A stretch of 64,000 nt of DNA from Actinomadura rupiterrae (GTDB taxonomy: Bacteria; Actinomycetota; Actinomycetes; Streptosporangiales; Streptosporangiaceae). The notes beneath the pieces are model-generated. The model was not told where the DNA came from. It worked only from the letters and a program-made list of their open reading frames with translations, and did not search any database. The translations under genes and the position numbers were made by a program. How positions within the stretch are numbered: the stretch's first letter is position 1; every line of letters starts with the position of its first letter. The stretch spans positions 62,001 to 126,000 of the forward strand of contig NZ_JAMZEA010000009.1 in the NCBI RefSeq assembly GCF_024172125.1, given 5' to 3'. This document shows positions 43,844 to 53,506 of the stretch, in pieces.

Positions 43844-46384
43844 TCAGCGGTTGGTGCCGCTGGTGACGCGGTAGACGTCGTACACGCCGTCGATGGACCG
43901 GACGGCCTTCAGCACGTGCCCGAGATGCTTCGGGTCGCCCATCTCGAAGGTGAAGCGGCTGACCGCGACCCGGTCGCGGGTGGTGGTGACCGACGCCGAC
44001 AGGATGTTCACGTGCTGGTCGGACAGGACGCGTGTCACGTCCGACAGCAGCCGCGGCCGGTCGAGCGCCTCGACCTGGATCGCGACCAGGAACACCGAGT
44101 CCTCGCCGGGCGACCAGCGGACGTCGATGAGCCGGTCCGGCTGCTCCTTGAGCTGGGCGACGTTCACGCAGTCGGCGCGGTGCACCGACACGCCGTGGCC
44201 GCGGGTCACGAACCCGACGATGTCGTCGCCCGGGACCGGGGTGCAACATCGCGAGAGCCGCACCCACACGTCCGGGTCGCCGGCGACGACGACACCCGGG
44301 TCGCCGGCGGGACGGGTGCGCTTGCGCCGCGTCGGCAGCGCGATCTCGGCGAGGTCCTCCTCGGCGGACTCGACGCCGCCGAGCGCCTCCACGAGCTTCT
44401 GCACGACGCTCTGCGCGGAGATGTGGCCCTCGCCGACCGCCGCGTACAGCGACGAGATGTCGGGATAGCGCAGGTCGCGGGCGAGCACGAGCAGCGCCTC
44501 GCCCGACATCATCCGCTGCAGCGGCATGTTCTGCTTGCGCATCGCGCGGGCGATGGAGTCCTTGCCGGACTCGATCGCGGTGTCCCGGCGCTCCTTGGAG
44601 AACCAGTGCTTGATCTTGTTGCGGGCGCGCGGCGACTTGACGAAGTTCAGCCAGTCCCGGGACGGCCCGGCGTCCGGCGCCTTGCTGGTGAAGATCTCGA
44701 CGGTGTCGCCGTTGTCCAGCACCGACTCCAGCGGGACGAGCCGGCCGTTCACCCGGGCGCCGATCGTGCGGTGCCCGACCTCGGTGTGCACCGCGTAGGC
44801 GAAGTCGACCGGTGTCGCGCCCTGCGGCAGCGCGATCACGTCGCCCTTCGGGGTGAAGACGAACACCTCCGACACCGACAGGTCGAACCGCAGCGACTCC
44901 AGGAACTCGGCCGGGTCGGCGGTCTCCTTCTGCCAGTCGAGCAGCTGCCGCAGCCACTGCATGTCGGCCGCCTTGCGGCCGCCGACCGTCTCCTCCTTGT
45001 ATTTCCAGTGCGCGGCGACGCCGTACTCGGCCCGGCGGTGCATGCCCCAGGTGCGGATCTGCAGCTCGACCGGCTTGCCCTCGGGGCCGATCACGCTGGT
45101 GTGCAGCGACTGGTACATGTTGAACTTCGGCATCGCGATGTAGTCCTTGAACCGGCCGGGGACCGGGTTCCACCGCGCGTGGATGGTGCCGAGCGCCGCG
45201 TAGCAGTCGCGGACGGTGTCCACCAGGATCCGGATGCCGACCAGGTCGTAGATCTTGTCGAAGTCCACGTCCCGGGCGATCATCTTCTGGTAGATCGAGT
45301 AGTAGTGCTTGGGGCGGCCGACCACGGTCGCCTTGATCTTGGCCTCGCGCAGGTCGCCGGAGACCGCCTCGATCACTTCCTGGAGGAAGACGTCGCGGCG
45401 CGGCGCGCGCTCGGACACCAGCCGGGCGATCTCGTCGAACCGCTTGGGGTAGAGCGTGGCGAACGAGAGGTCCTCCAGCTCCCACTTCAGCGTGTTCATG
45501 CCGAGCCGGTGCGCCAGCGGGGCGAAGACCTCCAGCGTCTCGCGGGCCTTCTTCTCCTGCTTGTGCCGCGGCATGTAGCGCAGCGTGCGCATGTTGTGCA
45601 GCCGGTCGGCCAGCTTGATCACCAGGACCCGGATGTCCCGGGACATCGCGACGACCATCTTGCGGACGGTCTCGGCCTCGGCCGCGTCGCCGTACTTGAC
45701 CTTGTCGAGCTTGGTCACGCCGTCGACGAGGGCGGCGATCTCGTCGCCGAAGTCCGAGCGCAGCTCCTCCAGGGCGTACTCGGTGTCCTCGACGGTGTCG
45801 TGCAGCAGGGCCGCGCACAGCGTCTCGGTGTTCATGCCGAGCTCGGCGAGGATCGTCGCGACGGCGAGCGGATGGGTGATGTACGGGTCGCCGCTCTTGC
45901 GCTTCTGGTCGCGGTGGTAGTGCGCGGCCACGTCGTAGGCGCGCTCGATCTGCCGCAGGTCCGCCTTGGGATGGGTGTTGCGGACCGTCTTGATGAGTGG
46001 TTCGAGTACCGGGTTCATGGCTGGTCCGCGCTGGGATCCGAGCCGGGCGAGCCTGCGCCGCACCCTGGCCGCTGACGGTGGGATCGGGGCCTGTCCGGAG
46101 CCCGCCGCGGCGGGCTCGGACGGCTTCGGGCCTTCGGGTGGGGGCGTCGCGCCGGTTCTGGCGGGAGTCGCCTGGCCTTTGGCGGGAGGGGTGGCCGCGG
46201 AGTCGGCGGGCACCGGGTCGGCAGGGACCGGGTCGGCGGGCACGCGGGCGCCGGACTGCGCGGGCGCGCCCTTGGCGGACGCGGCGGAAGCGCGCACGGC
46301 GGTCCCGTCCGGCGCGGCAGGACGCTGCTCCGCGTCCGTCCGCGTGCCGGTCACCGCGTCGGTCGATACCACCTCACCGGGCAC
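43844..46384 (-). CDS. relA: Bifunctional (p)ppGpp synthetase/hydrolase RelA/SpoT homologue
   Basis: 846 residues, longer than the usual 730-800 owing to an Ala/Pro-rich N-terminus of about 120 residues with PVPAD repeats. The HD hydrolase domain shows HYHRDQKRKSGDPYITHPL and LLHDTVEDTEY; the synthetase has KIYDLVGIRI and DYIAMPKFNMYQSLHTSV; TGS, helical, ACT domains follow. It sets ppGpp levels in the stringent response. GTG 46384 is chosen for GAGGAGG 4 nt upstream; the SigR-type promoter lies further up. Confidence 0.94.
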   Translation of the reverse strand: MPGEVVSTDAVTGTRTDAEQRPAAPDGTAVRASAASAKGAPAQSGARVPADPVPADPVPADSAATPPAKGQATPARTGATPPPEGPKPSEPAAAGSGQAPIPPSAARVRRRLARLGSQRGPAMNPVLEPLIKTVRNTHPKADLRQIERAYDVAAHYHRDQKRKSGDPYITHPLAVATILAELGMNTETLCAALLHDTVEDTEYALEELRSDFGDEIAALVDGVTKLDKVKYGDAAEAETVRKMVVAMSRDIRVLVIKLADRLHNMRTLRYMPRHKQEKKARETLEVFAPLAHRLGMNTLKWELEDLSFATLYPKRFDEIARLVSERAPRRDVFLQEVIEAVSGDLREAKIKATVVGRPKHYYSIYQKMIARDVDFDKIYDLVGIRILVDTVRDCYAALGTIHARWNPVPGRFKDYIAMPKFNMYQSLHTSVIGPEGKPVELQIRTWGMHRRAEYGVAAHWKYKEETVGGRKAADMQWLRQLLDWQKETADPAEFLESLRFDLSVSEVFVFTPKGDVIALPQGATPVDFAYAVHTEVGHRTIGARVNGRLVPLESVLDNGDTVEIFTSKAPDAGPSRDWLNFVKSPRARNKIKHWFSKERRDTAIESGKDSIARAMRKQNMPLQRMMSGEALLVLARDLRYPDISSLYAAVGEGHISAQSVVQKLVEALGGVESAEEDLAEIALPTRRKRTRPAGDPGVVVAGDPDVWVRLSRCCTPVPGDDIVGFVTRGHGVSVHRADCVNVAQLKEQPDRLIDVRWSPGEDSVFLVAIQVEALDRPRLLSDVTRVLSDQHVNILSASVTTTRDRVAVSRFTFEMGDPKHLGHVLKAVRSIDGVYDVYRVTSGTNR

Positions 46385-46529
46385 CCAGCCTCCTCGAAGC
46401 CGTGCGGGCGCGATCTCCCCGGTTGCCGGGCGGGCGCGCCCGTCCCCGCCGGTCCCCTGATCCGGACAGTGTATCCGGCCCCCTTTTCGCACCCGGCCGA
46501 ATCCCCGATCTCGGGCGCGTGATCAGTAG

Positions 46530-46555
46530 AACATTCTCGAGGGACCGGACATTCC
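46530..46555 (-). promoter_or_regulatory. SigR-type promoter of rsh
   Basis: GGAAT (46555-46551) and GTT (46532-46530) are spaced by 18 bp, an exact match to the SigR consensus (GGAAT-N18-GTT). It sits about 25 nt after the apt stop and gives a leader of about 140 nt. In Streptomyces coelicolor relA is known as a SigR target. Confidence 0.65.
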
Positions 46556-46579
46556 ACACGTTCCGGTGGGGGTTCGGTG

Positions 46580-47104
46580 TCAGACGGTCACCAGGGCGTG
46601 CACGTCCAGGCCGTCCAGCTTGTCGCGGCCGTCCAGGAACGACAGCTCCATCAGCACCGACAGGCCGACCACCTCGCCGCCGCCGCGCCGCATCAACTGC
46701 GCCGCCGCGCGGGCGGTTCCGCCGGTCGCGAGCACGTCGTCCACGATCAGCACCCGCTCCCCCGGCCGGAACGCGTCGGTGTGCATCTCGATCGTCTCCG
46801 AGCCGTACTCCAGCTCGTAGCTCTGCTCGAACGTCGCCGAGGGCAGCTTGCCCTTCTTGCGCACCGGGACGAAGCCCGCGCCCATGTGGTAGGCCACCGG
46901 CGCGGCCAGGATGAAGCCGCGCGCCTCGATCCCGACGATCTTGTCGACGGTGCCGCGGCCGTAGTGGTTGACCACCGTGTCCACCACCCCGGCGAACGCG
47001 ACGTGGTCGGCCAGCAGCGGGGTGATGTCCTTGAACACCACGCCGGGCTTGGGGTAGTCGGGCACGTCGCGGATCCGGTCCTGGATCAGCTTGTCGAGGT
47101 CCAC
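46580..47104 (-). CDS. apt: Adenine phosphoribosyltransferase
   Basis: 174 residues, normal for Apt. It makes AMP from adenine and PRPP in purine salvage. VGIEARGFILAAPVAYH, KKGKLPSAT and the PRPP-binding loop VLIVDDVLATGGT are clear. GTG 47104 follows AGGAG by 4 nt. It lies between secF and rsh on the minus strand, a conserved neighbourhood in actinobacteria. Confidence 0.95.
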   Translation of the reverse strand: MDLDKLIQDRIRDVPDYPKPGVVFKDITPLLADHVAFAGVVDTVVNHYGRGTVDKIVGIEARGFILAAPVAYHMGAGFVPVRKKGKLPSATFEQSYELEYGSETIEMHTDAFRPGERVLIVDDVLATGGTARAAAQLMRRGGGEVVGLSVLMELSFLDGRDKLDGLDVHALVTV

Positions 47105-47324
47105 GGGTCTCCTCTTGGGGTTCTTCGGGCGGGTCCGGGGCCGGGGCCGCCCTGGCGGAGGCGGCCGGCCCCGGGCAATGCGACGGCCGCGCCGCCCTCC
47201 CGGAGAACCGGGGGGACGGACACGGCCGTCGTGCTCGTTCGAGCAGGTCGTTCCAGCAGCCTACTTGCCGCGGCGCCGGCCTTCCGCCACAGCGGCGTCC
47301 GGCCGGCGCGACCGGCGCGTCCGG

Positions 47325-48497
47325 CTACTTGCCGCCGCGGCGCTGCTGCCGGGTGCCGCGCTTGGGCTGCTGGCGCGGCCCCTGCTGCACGACCTTCAGC
47401 GTCACACCTGCGGGCGCCTCGCTCTGCCCGCCGTCCGACGCGGTCTTGCCGGACGGGGGCGTGTCGGACGGCGGGGTGTCGTCGTCCTCGGAGGTGGCGA
47501 TCGCCTGCTTGGCCGCCTTCGCCTGGCGCTTCGGGCTCTTCTCCCGCTCGGCGATGTTCCTGCGCAGCTCGCGGAAGCGCGGCTCGCGCTCCTTGAGCTG
47601 GACCAGCAGCGGCGTCGCCACGCAGATCGAGGAGTAGGTACCGACGATCATGCCGACGAACAGCGCGAGCGACAGGTCCTTCAGCGTGCCCGCGCCGAAC
47701 ACCGTGGTGCCGATGAACAGGATCGCCGCCACCGGCAGGATCGCCACCAGCGAGGTGTTCAGCGACCGGACCAGGGTGCTGGACAGCGCCTGGTTCGCGG
47801 CCTCGCTGTAGGTGATCTTCGATTTGGAGTTCAGCGGCCGGGTGACCTCCTTGATCATGTCGAACACCACGACCGCGTCGTACAGCGAGTAGCCGAGGAT
47901 GGTCAGGAAGCCCAGCAGCGTCGCCGGCGTGACCTCGAAGCCCGACCAGGCGTAGATGCCGGCCGTGATGATCAGGTCGTGCAGCAGCGCCACCATCGCG
48001 GCGACCGCCATCCGCCACTCGAACGCGACCGCCAGGTAGCCGATGATCAGGATCATGAAGACGATGAGCGCCTGCCACGCCTTCTTGGTGATCTCACCGC
48101 CCCAGGACGCGCCGACGACCTGCGTGCTGATGTCGTTCTCGGAGACGTTCAGCTTCTTCGAGGCGTCCTGCTTGACCTCGGCGACCTGCTTCGGCTCCAG
48201 GCTCCTGGTGGTCACGCGCCAGGCGTCACCGGCCTTCTGCACGATCGGGTCGTGGATGCCCGCGACGCCGTTGACCGCGCCGCGCACGTCCTCGATCGAG
48301 GCGCTCTTGGCCTTGTTGATGGTGAAGACCGAGCCGCCCTTGAACTCCACGCCGAAGTTCAGGCCCTGGATGAGCAGCCCGGCGACGGAGAACACGATCA
48401 GCAGGCCGGAGATGGAGTACCAGAGCCTCGGCTTGCCGACGATGTCGGCACTGATCTCGCCCCGGTAGATCCGGGAGATGACCGCGCGCAGTCCCAT
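47325..48497 (-). CDS. secF: Protein translocase subunit SecF
   Basis: 390 residues. Six membrane helices with a large external loop between the first two; LNFGVEFKGGSVF is the conserved start and YLAVAFEWRMA, ALLHDLIITAG and YSLYDAVVVFDMIKE are the core helices. SecDF uses the proton gradient to pull proteins through SecYEG. The last 70 residues are a Lys/Gln/Arg-rich cytoplasmic tail. The ATG follows the secD stop by 2 bp. Confidence 0.95.
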   Translation of the reverse strand: MGLRAVISRIYRGEISADIVGKPRLWYSISGLLIVFSVAGLLIQGLNFGVEFKGGSVFTINKAKSASIEDVRGAVNGVAGIHDPIVQKAGDAWRVTTRSLEPKQVAEVKQDASKKLNVSENDISTQVVGASWGGEITKKAWQALIVFMILIIGYLAVAFEWRMAVAAMVALLHDLIITAGIYAWSGFEVTPATLLGFLTILGYSLYDAVVVFDMIKEVTRPLNSKSKITYSEAANQALSSTLVRSLNTSLVAILPVAAILFIGTTVFGAGTLKDLSLALFVGMIVGTYSSICVATPLLVQLKEREPRFRELRRNIAEREKSPKRQAKAAKQAIATSEDDDTPPSDTPPSGKTASDGGQSEAPAGVTLKVVQQGPRQQPKRGTRQQRRGGK

Positions 48498-48499
48498 GA

Positions 48500-50323
48500 T
48501 CAGGCCTCCTGGTTCGTCGGGCGGGCGGTACCGGCGGACCGGGACTGCGCCGAGCGGCGCAGCCGCGCGGCGTCCAGGCCGGAGAACTTGTGCCCCCTGC
48601 CGAAGAACTCGGTGCGGCTGAGCACCGACATCAGCGGCTTGGTGAAGAAGAACACCACCACGACGTCGATCAGCGTGGTGAGGCCCATCGCGAACGCGAA
48701 GCCCGCGACGCCGCCGACGGCGAGGAAGTACAGCACGACCGCCGCGATGAAGGTCACCGCGTCCGCCACCAGGATGGTACGCCGCGCGCGCTTCCAGGCG
48801 ACCTCGACCGACGGCCGCAGGGCCCTGCCCTGCCGCAGCTCGTCGCGGATCCGTTCGAAGTAGACGATGAACGAGTCCGCGGTGATGCCGATCGAGACGA
48901 TCAGGCCGATGATGTGCGCGAGGCTGAGCCGGAAGCCCATGTTCTCACCGAGGATCACCACCGAGACGTAGGTCGTCCAGGAGGCGATCGCCAGCGAGCC
49001 GACCGCGACCAGGCCGAGGCCCTGGTAGTAGAGCATGCAGTAGAACACGACCAGCGCCAGGCCGATGCCGCCCGCGATCAGGCCGCCGCGCAGCTGGTCG
49101 TTGCCCAGCGTGGAGGACACCTCGTCGGTCGAGCTCGGGGTGAACTTCAGCGGCAGCGCGCCGTACTTGAGCTTGTTCGCCAGGTCGTCGGCGTAGGTCT
49201 GGTTGAAGCTGTCGGCCGGGCCGTCGATCCGGGCGCTGCCGCCGGTGATCGCGCCCTGGTTGATGGACGGCGCGGACACGACCTTGCCGTCCAGCACGAT
49301 CGCGACCTGCGCCTGCGGGGACGACGGGTTGGCCTGGTAGGCCTTGTACGCCTCGGTCGTGACCTGGGCGAACTGGTTGCCGCCGCGGCCGTTGAAGCCG
49401 ATGTTCACCGACCAGCTCGACTGGCCCTGCGAGGTGTCCGGCGGCATCGCGTTGGCGGACTTGACGTCCTCGCCGACGACCCGCACCGGGCCGAGCAGGT
49501 ACTTGGTGACGCGCCCCTTCTCGGACTTGTCGTCGCACGAGACGACCCACTTGCGGTTCACGTCGTCCGAACCGTTGAGGGTCGGGCCGCCGCCCGGGCT
49601 GCAGACCGCCTTCTCGAACTCGGCGATGGCGGCCTTGTCGTCCACCCCGGCGAAGTCGTTGCCGTCCGGCGCGACCGGCGTCTGCGGCGTCGGGGTGCCC
49701 GACGGCTTCGGCGTGGTCGACCCGGTCGGCTTGGCCGACGGGGAACCGGACGGCGTCGGGGCCGTCAGCGCCTTCGACAGCGCGCGGCCGCGCGGCGTGG
49801 ACGAGTCGGTCGGCTTGGCCGTGCTCGACGGCGTGCCGGACGGGCTCGCGCCGGTGCCCGGGATCGTCGCCTTGCCGGTCGGCTTGCCCGACCCGGTCGG
49901 CGTCGGGGACGGCGTGGTCGCCGGGGCCTTCTGCGGCAGCCCGCTGGCCTCGGCGAACACCTGCCGGAACTGGAGCTTGGCGGTGGACCCGATGGTCTCG
50001 GCCGCCTTGCCCTGGCCCTGCCCGGGCAGGTTCACCACGATGTTGTTGCCGCCCTGCTTGGCGACCTCGGCGTCGGAGACGCCGAGCCCGTTGACCCGCT
50101 GCGTCATGATCTTGACGGCCTGGTCCATCTGGGACGACGGCGGGTTCTTGCCGTTCTCGGTCTTCGCCGTCAGCGTGACGGTCGTCCCGCCCGCGAGGTC
50201 GAGCCCCAGCTTGGGGGTGCCCTTCCCCTGCATGAACATCACGCCGGTGAGGGCTGCCAGGACCACGAAGAGCGCTAGGAGGGTGCGCCCCGGCCTGGGG
50301 ACATTGCTACGAGACGATGCCAC
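48500..50323 (-). CDS. secD: Protein translocase subunit SecD
   Basis: 607 residues. An N-terminal membrane helix is followed by LGLDLAGGTTVTL, the external P1 region with a Ser/Thr/Pro-rich insert of about 100 residues (from about 130), and five C-terminal helices with ISIGITADSFIVYFERIRDE. It pairs with SecF. The Ser/Pro/Thr-rich insert is longer than in enteric SecD, as is usual in actinobacteria. Confidence 0.94.
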   Translation of the reverse strand: MASSRSNVPRPGRTLLALFVVLAALTGVMFMQGKGTPKLGLDLAGGTTVTLTAKTENGKNPPSSQMDQAVKIMTQRVNGLGVSDAEVAKQGGNNIVVNLPGQGQGKAAETIGSTAKLQFRQVFAEASGLPQKAPATTPSPTPTGSGKPTGKATIPGTGASPSGTPSSTAKPTDSSTPRGRALSKALTAPTPSGSPSAKPTGSTTPKPSGTPTPQTPVAPDGNDFAGVDDKAAIAEFEKAVCSPGGGPTLNGSDDVNRKWVVSCDDKSEKGRVTKYLLGPVRVVGEDVKSANAMPPDTSQGQSSWSVNIGFNGRGGNQFAQVTTEAYKAYQANPSSPQAQVAIVLDGKVVSAPSINQGAITGGSARIDGPADSFNQTYADDLANKLKYGALPLKFTPSSTDEVSSTLGNDQLRGGLIAGGIGLALVVFYCMLYYQGLGLVAVGSLAIASWTTYVSVVILGENMGFRLSLAHIIGLIVSIGITADSFIVYFERIRDELRQGRALRPSVEVAWKRARRTILVADAVTFIAAVVLYFLAVGGVAGFAFAMGLTTLIDVVVVFFFTKPLMSVLSRTEFFGRGHKFSGLDAARLRRSAQSRSAGTARPTNQEA

Positions 50324-50362
50324 TGGTCGTCGAACTTCCCGTCTTGTCGGTGCCGCCGCGGG

Positions 50363-50926
50363 TCAGGCGGAGGGCTTGCCGGCCTTGCCCGCGCGGGCGG
50401 CCTCGTCCTCATCCTTCGCGTCGGCCTTAACGCCCGCCTTCACGGCGGTCTTCCCGTCCTCGGCGGCGTCCTCGCCGGCCTCGTCCTTCACATCCGCGTC
50501 GACCTGGGTCTTCGCGTCGGCCTTCACGTCGGGCTTCGCCTGCGCGGCCTCGTCGTCGGACGCGGTCTCGGACGCGGCCTCGTCGGACGGGGTGTCCTCG
50601 TCGTCCTCAAGCTCCTCGTCGGCGGGCTCGTCCTTCAGCACCTGCATGACGGCCTGCTTGACGAACTTCGCCTGGACGCCCGGGGCGATCTCCAGCACGA
50701 TGCCGTCGTCGAGGACCTCGACGACCGTGGCGTGCATGCCCGCGGTGGTGAGGATGCGGGTGCCCGGCTCCATGCTGCTCTGCATGTCCTGCTGCTGCTT
50801 GCGCCGCCTGCTCTGCGGCCGGATCAGCAGGAAATAGAAAACCAGTGGCACGGCCAGCAGGAGCAGCAGGTTGAATGGCCCGCTGCCCCCGGAACCCGCC
50901 GCCACGATGTGAATGTCGCTGCCCAT
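50363..50926 (-). CDS. yajC: YajC, preprotein translocase accessory subunit
   Basis: 187 residues. One N-terminal membrane helix (LLLLLAVPLVFYFLLIRPQ) ends in the YajC signature RPQSRRRKQQQ, followed by TTAGMHATVVEV and an acidic Ala/Asp/Lys tail of about 90 residues. It is the first gene of yajC-secD-secF. The ATG at 50926 is used. A vegetative promoter lies 95-120 nt upstream. Confidence 0.9.
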   Translation of the reverse strand: MGSDIHIVAAGSGGSGPFNLLLLLAVPLVFYFLLIRPQSRRRKQQQDMQSSMEPGTRILTTAGMHATVVEVLDDGIVLEIAPGVQAKFVKQAVMQVLKDEPADEELEDDEDTPSDEAASETASDDEAAQAKPDVKADAKTQVDADVKDEAGEDAAEDGKTAVKAGVKADAKDEDEAARAGKAGKPSA

Positions 50927-51020
50927 TGGAGGGGCGTCCTTCCGATTGGTTTGCCCAGCCTGTGGCCGGTAGGCCGCGTCTCGGGACCGCCGGCTGGTGG
51001 ACGGTGTGACCAAGTCCCGG

Positions 51021-51049
51021 AGTCTAGAGAGTACGCGAGACCCCGGCAA
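51021..51049 (-). promoter_or_regulatory. Promoter of yajC-secD-secF
   Basis: On the minus strand TTGCCG (51049-51044) and TAGACT (51026-51021) are spaced by 17 bp, a vegetative-type promoter about 95 nt before the yajC ATG. Confidence 0.65.
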
Positions 51050-51159
51050 CGACGTGACGAGCGGCACTTCCGGGAAGTTCCCAACCCGTTACGCCCCGAT
51101 CACGCCACCGTGATCATGCCGCATGATCACGGCTCGCGTCCGGGGCCCCGGACGGCCCG

Positions 51160-52230
51160 TCATTCGGGCTCGTCCGGCGCGTCGTCGAGGTCGAACAGCG
51201 CGGCCCCCGCCATCGGCGCGGACGGCGGCGGGGTGAGGCCCAGATGGGCCCACGCGGCGGGGGTGGCGATGCGGCCCCGCGGCGTCCGGGCCAGCAGGCC
51301 CTGCCGGACCAGGAACGGCTCGGCCACCACCTCCACGGTCTCCGGCTCCTCGCCGACCGAGACGGCCAGCGTCGAGAGACCGACCGGCCCGCCGCCGAAC
51401 TTGCGCATGAGCGAGCCCAGGACGGCCCGGTCGAGCCGGTCCAGGCCCTTCTCGTCCACCTCGTAGAGCGTGAGCGCCGCCCGGGCGGCCTCATGCGTCA
51501 CGATCCCGTCGCCGCGGACCTCCGCATAGTCCCGGACGCGCCGCAGCAGCCGGTTCGCGATGCGCGGCGTGCCCCGGGATCGGGACGCGACCTCCGCCGC
51601 GCCGTCGTCGGTGATCTCCACGTCCAGCAGCCGCGCCGAGCGTTGGACGATCACCTCCAGCTCGGCCGGGCCGTAGAAGTCCATGTGGCCGGTGAAGCCG
51701 AACCGGTCGCGCAGCGGTCCGGGCAGCATCCCCGCCCGGGTGGTCGCGCCGACCAGCGTGAACGGGGCGATGTCGAGCGGGATCGCGGTCGCGCCGGGGC
51801 CCTTGCCGACCACGACGTCCACCCGGAAGTCCTCCATCGCCATGTAGAGCATCTCCTCGGCGGGACGGGCCATCCGGTGGATCTCGTCCAGGAACAGCAC
51901 CTCCCCCTCGGCGAGGGTGGACAGCACGGCGGCCAGGTCGCCGGCGCGCTCGATCGCCGGACCCGAGGTGATCCGCAGCGGCTGTCCCAGCTCGGCGGCG
52001 ATGATCATGGCGAGGGTCGTCTTGCCCAGCCCCGGACCGCCCGACAGCAGCACGTGGTCGGGGGTGCGGCCGCGCCGCAGCGCGCTGCGCAGCACCAGCG
52101 ACAGCTGCTCGCGCACGCGCTCCTGCCCGACGAAGTCGTCCAGCCGCTTCGGCCGCAGCGCGGCGTCGATCGCCTGCTCCTCGGGCCCCTCGGCCCCGGC
52201 GCCGACCAGGCGCTCCTCGTACTCGCTCAC
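51160..52230 (-). CDS. ruvB: Holliday junction branch migration helicase RuvB
   Basis: 356 residues. AAA+ motor of RuvAB. Walker A GGPGLGKTT, Walker B FLDEIHRM, sensor 1 ATTRAGML and the C-terminal winged helix are clear (RPKRLDDFVGQERVREQL is the family start). The GTG at 52230 overlaps the ruvA stop by 4 bp. Its C-terminus is acidic (DLDDAPDEPE). Confidence 0.95.
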   Translation of the reverse strand: MSEYEERLVGAGAEGPEEQAIDAALRPKRLDDFVGQERVREQLSLVLRSALRRGRTPDHVLLSGGPGLGKTTLAMIIAAELGQPLRITSGPAIERAGDLAAVLSTLAEGEVLFLDEIHRMARPAEEMLYMAMEDFRVDVVVGKGPGATAIPLDIAPFTLVGATTRAGMLPGPLRDRFGFTGHMDFYGPAELEVIVQRSARLLDVEITDDGAAEVASRSRGTPRIANRLLRRVRDYAEVRGDGIVTHEAARAALTLYEVDEKGLDRLDRAVLGSLMRKFGGGPVGLSTLAVSVGEEPETVEVVAEPFLVRQGLLARTPRGRIATPAAWAHLGLTPPPSAPMAGAALFDLDDAPDEPE

Positions 52231-52832
52231 TTGCTCAGCTTCTTCAGGGCGGCCTTCAGCAGCTCGCCGACCGGCGGGACCTCGGTGCCGTCCAGGTCGG
52301 CGGCGACCGCGTCCACGGCGGCGTCGGCGTCCCGGACCGTCCAGCCGAGGTTCACCAGGCCGGTCTGCACCTGCGCGCGCCACGCCTGCCCCGCGCCCGG
52401 ACGGCGGCCGGGCGCCTCCGCCGCGCCGACCGGGCCGCCGAGGCGGTCCTTCAGCTCCAGGACGATCCGCTGCGCGCCCTTCTTCCCGATGCCGGGCACC
52501 TTCGTGAGCGCGTTCACGTCCTCCTGCGCGACCGCGATGCGCAGCGCGTCCGGGCTGTGCACGGCGAGCATCGCCAGCGCCAGCCGCGGCCCCACGCCGC
52601 TCGCGGTCTGCAGCAGCTCGAAGATCTGCCGCTCGTCGTCGTCGGCGAACCCGAACAGGGTGAGCGAGTCCTCCCGGACGACCAGCGACGTCGGCACGTG
52701 CGCCGGCTCGCCGACCTTCAGCCCGGCGAGCGTCGCCGGCGTGCACTGCACCGCCATCCCGACGCCGTGCACGTCGATCACGGCGCCGTCCGGCCCGGCG
52801 GCGGCCACCTTGCCGCTGACGAACGCGATCAC
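52227..52832 (-). CDS. ruvA: Holliday junction branch migration protein RuvA
   Basis: 201 residues. OB fold at the start (MIAFVSGKVAAAGPDGAVID), two helix-hairpin-helix motifs including KVPGIGKKGAQRIVLELKD, and the C-terminal domain III that contacts RuvB. It forms tetramers on four-way junctions. The GTG at 52832 overlaps the ruvC stop by 4 bp. Confidence 0.95.
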   Translation of the reverse strand: MIAFVSGKVAAAGPDGAVIDVHGVGMAVQCTPATLAGLKVGEPAHVPTSLVVREDSLTLFGFADDDERQIFELLQTASGVGPRLALAMLAVHSPDALRIAVAQEDVNALTKVPGIGKKGAQRIVLELKDRLGGPVGAAEAPGRRPGAGQAWRAQVQTGLVNLGWTVRDADAAVDAVAADLDGTEVPPVGELLKAALKKLSK

Positions 52833-53440
52833 CTCGGGAAACCTCCTCGACTACGGGAACGGGCCGCCCGCTGCGCCTCGGCGATCCGGGCGGCGTTGAT
52901 CTCTGCCTGGCTGGGCCCGGCCTGGCCCGGGACCGCGCGCTTCCGCGCCGCGGCCAGCCGGGCCTGCCCGCCGCCGCGCCAGACGTGGCAGATCGCCAGC
53001 GCCAGCGCGTCGGCGGCGTCGGCGGGCTTCGGCGGCGCGTCCAGCCGCAGCAGCCGCGTCACCATGGACGTCACCTGCGCCTTGTCGGCGCGTCCGTTGC
53101 CGGTGATCGCGGCCTTGGCCTCGCTCGGCGTGTGCATCGCCACCGGCAGCCCGCGCCGGGCCGCGGCGACCATCGCAAGACCCGCCGCCTGCGCGGTGCC
53201 CATGACCGTGCTGACGTTGTGCTGGGCGAACACCCGCTCCACCGCCACGACCTCGGGGCGCAGCTCCTCTATGAGCGCCTCGATGCCGCGCTCGATGCCG
53301 AGCAGCCGGAGCGCCACGTCCTCGTCCGGGTCGGTGCGGACGACCGACACGTGCACCAGGCTCAGCGGCGCGCCGGGAACCCCCTCCACGACGCCGACAC
53401 CGCACCTGGTGAGCCCGGGGTCCACGCCCATCACCCGCAC
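52829..53440 (-). CDS. ruvC: Crossover junction endodeoxyribonuclease RuvC
   Basis: 203 residues. RNase H fold with catalytic acidic residues in VMGVDPGLTRCG, the Glu of VAVERVFAQHN, and the Asp of DAADALALAICH. It cuts Holliday junctions. An Arg/Ala-rich tail follows. It starts with GTG 53440 just after a repeat-rich gap behind the acetyltransferase gene. It is first in ruvC-ruvA-ruvB. Confidence 0.94.
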   Translation of the reverse strand: MRVMGVDPGLTRCGVGVVEGVPGAPLSLVHVSVVRTDPDEDVALRLLGIERGIEALIEELRPEVVAVERVFAQHNVSTVMGTAQAAGLAMVAAARRGLPVAMHTPSEAKAAITGNGRADKAQVTSMVTRLLRLDAPPKPADAADALALAICHVWRGGGQARLAAARKRAVPGQAGPSQAEINAARIAEAQRAARSRSRGGFPR

Positions 53441-53506
53441 GGCCCCGCCTTTCGATCATGTGTTCGGCCGACGGTCACGCTATCGGACCAGCATGACATG
53501 CGCGCG

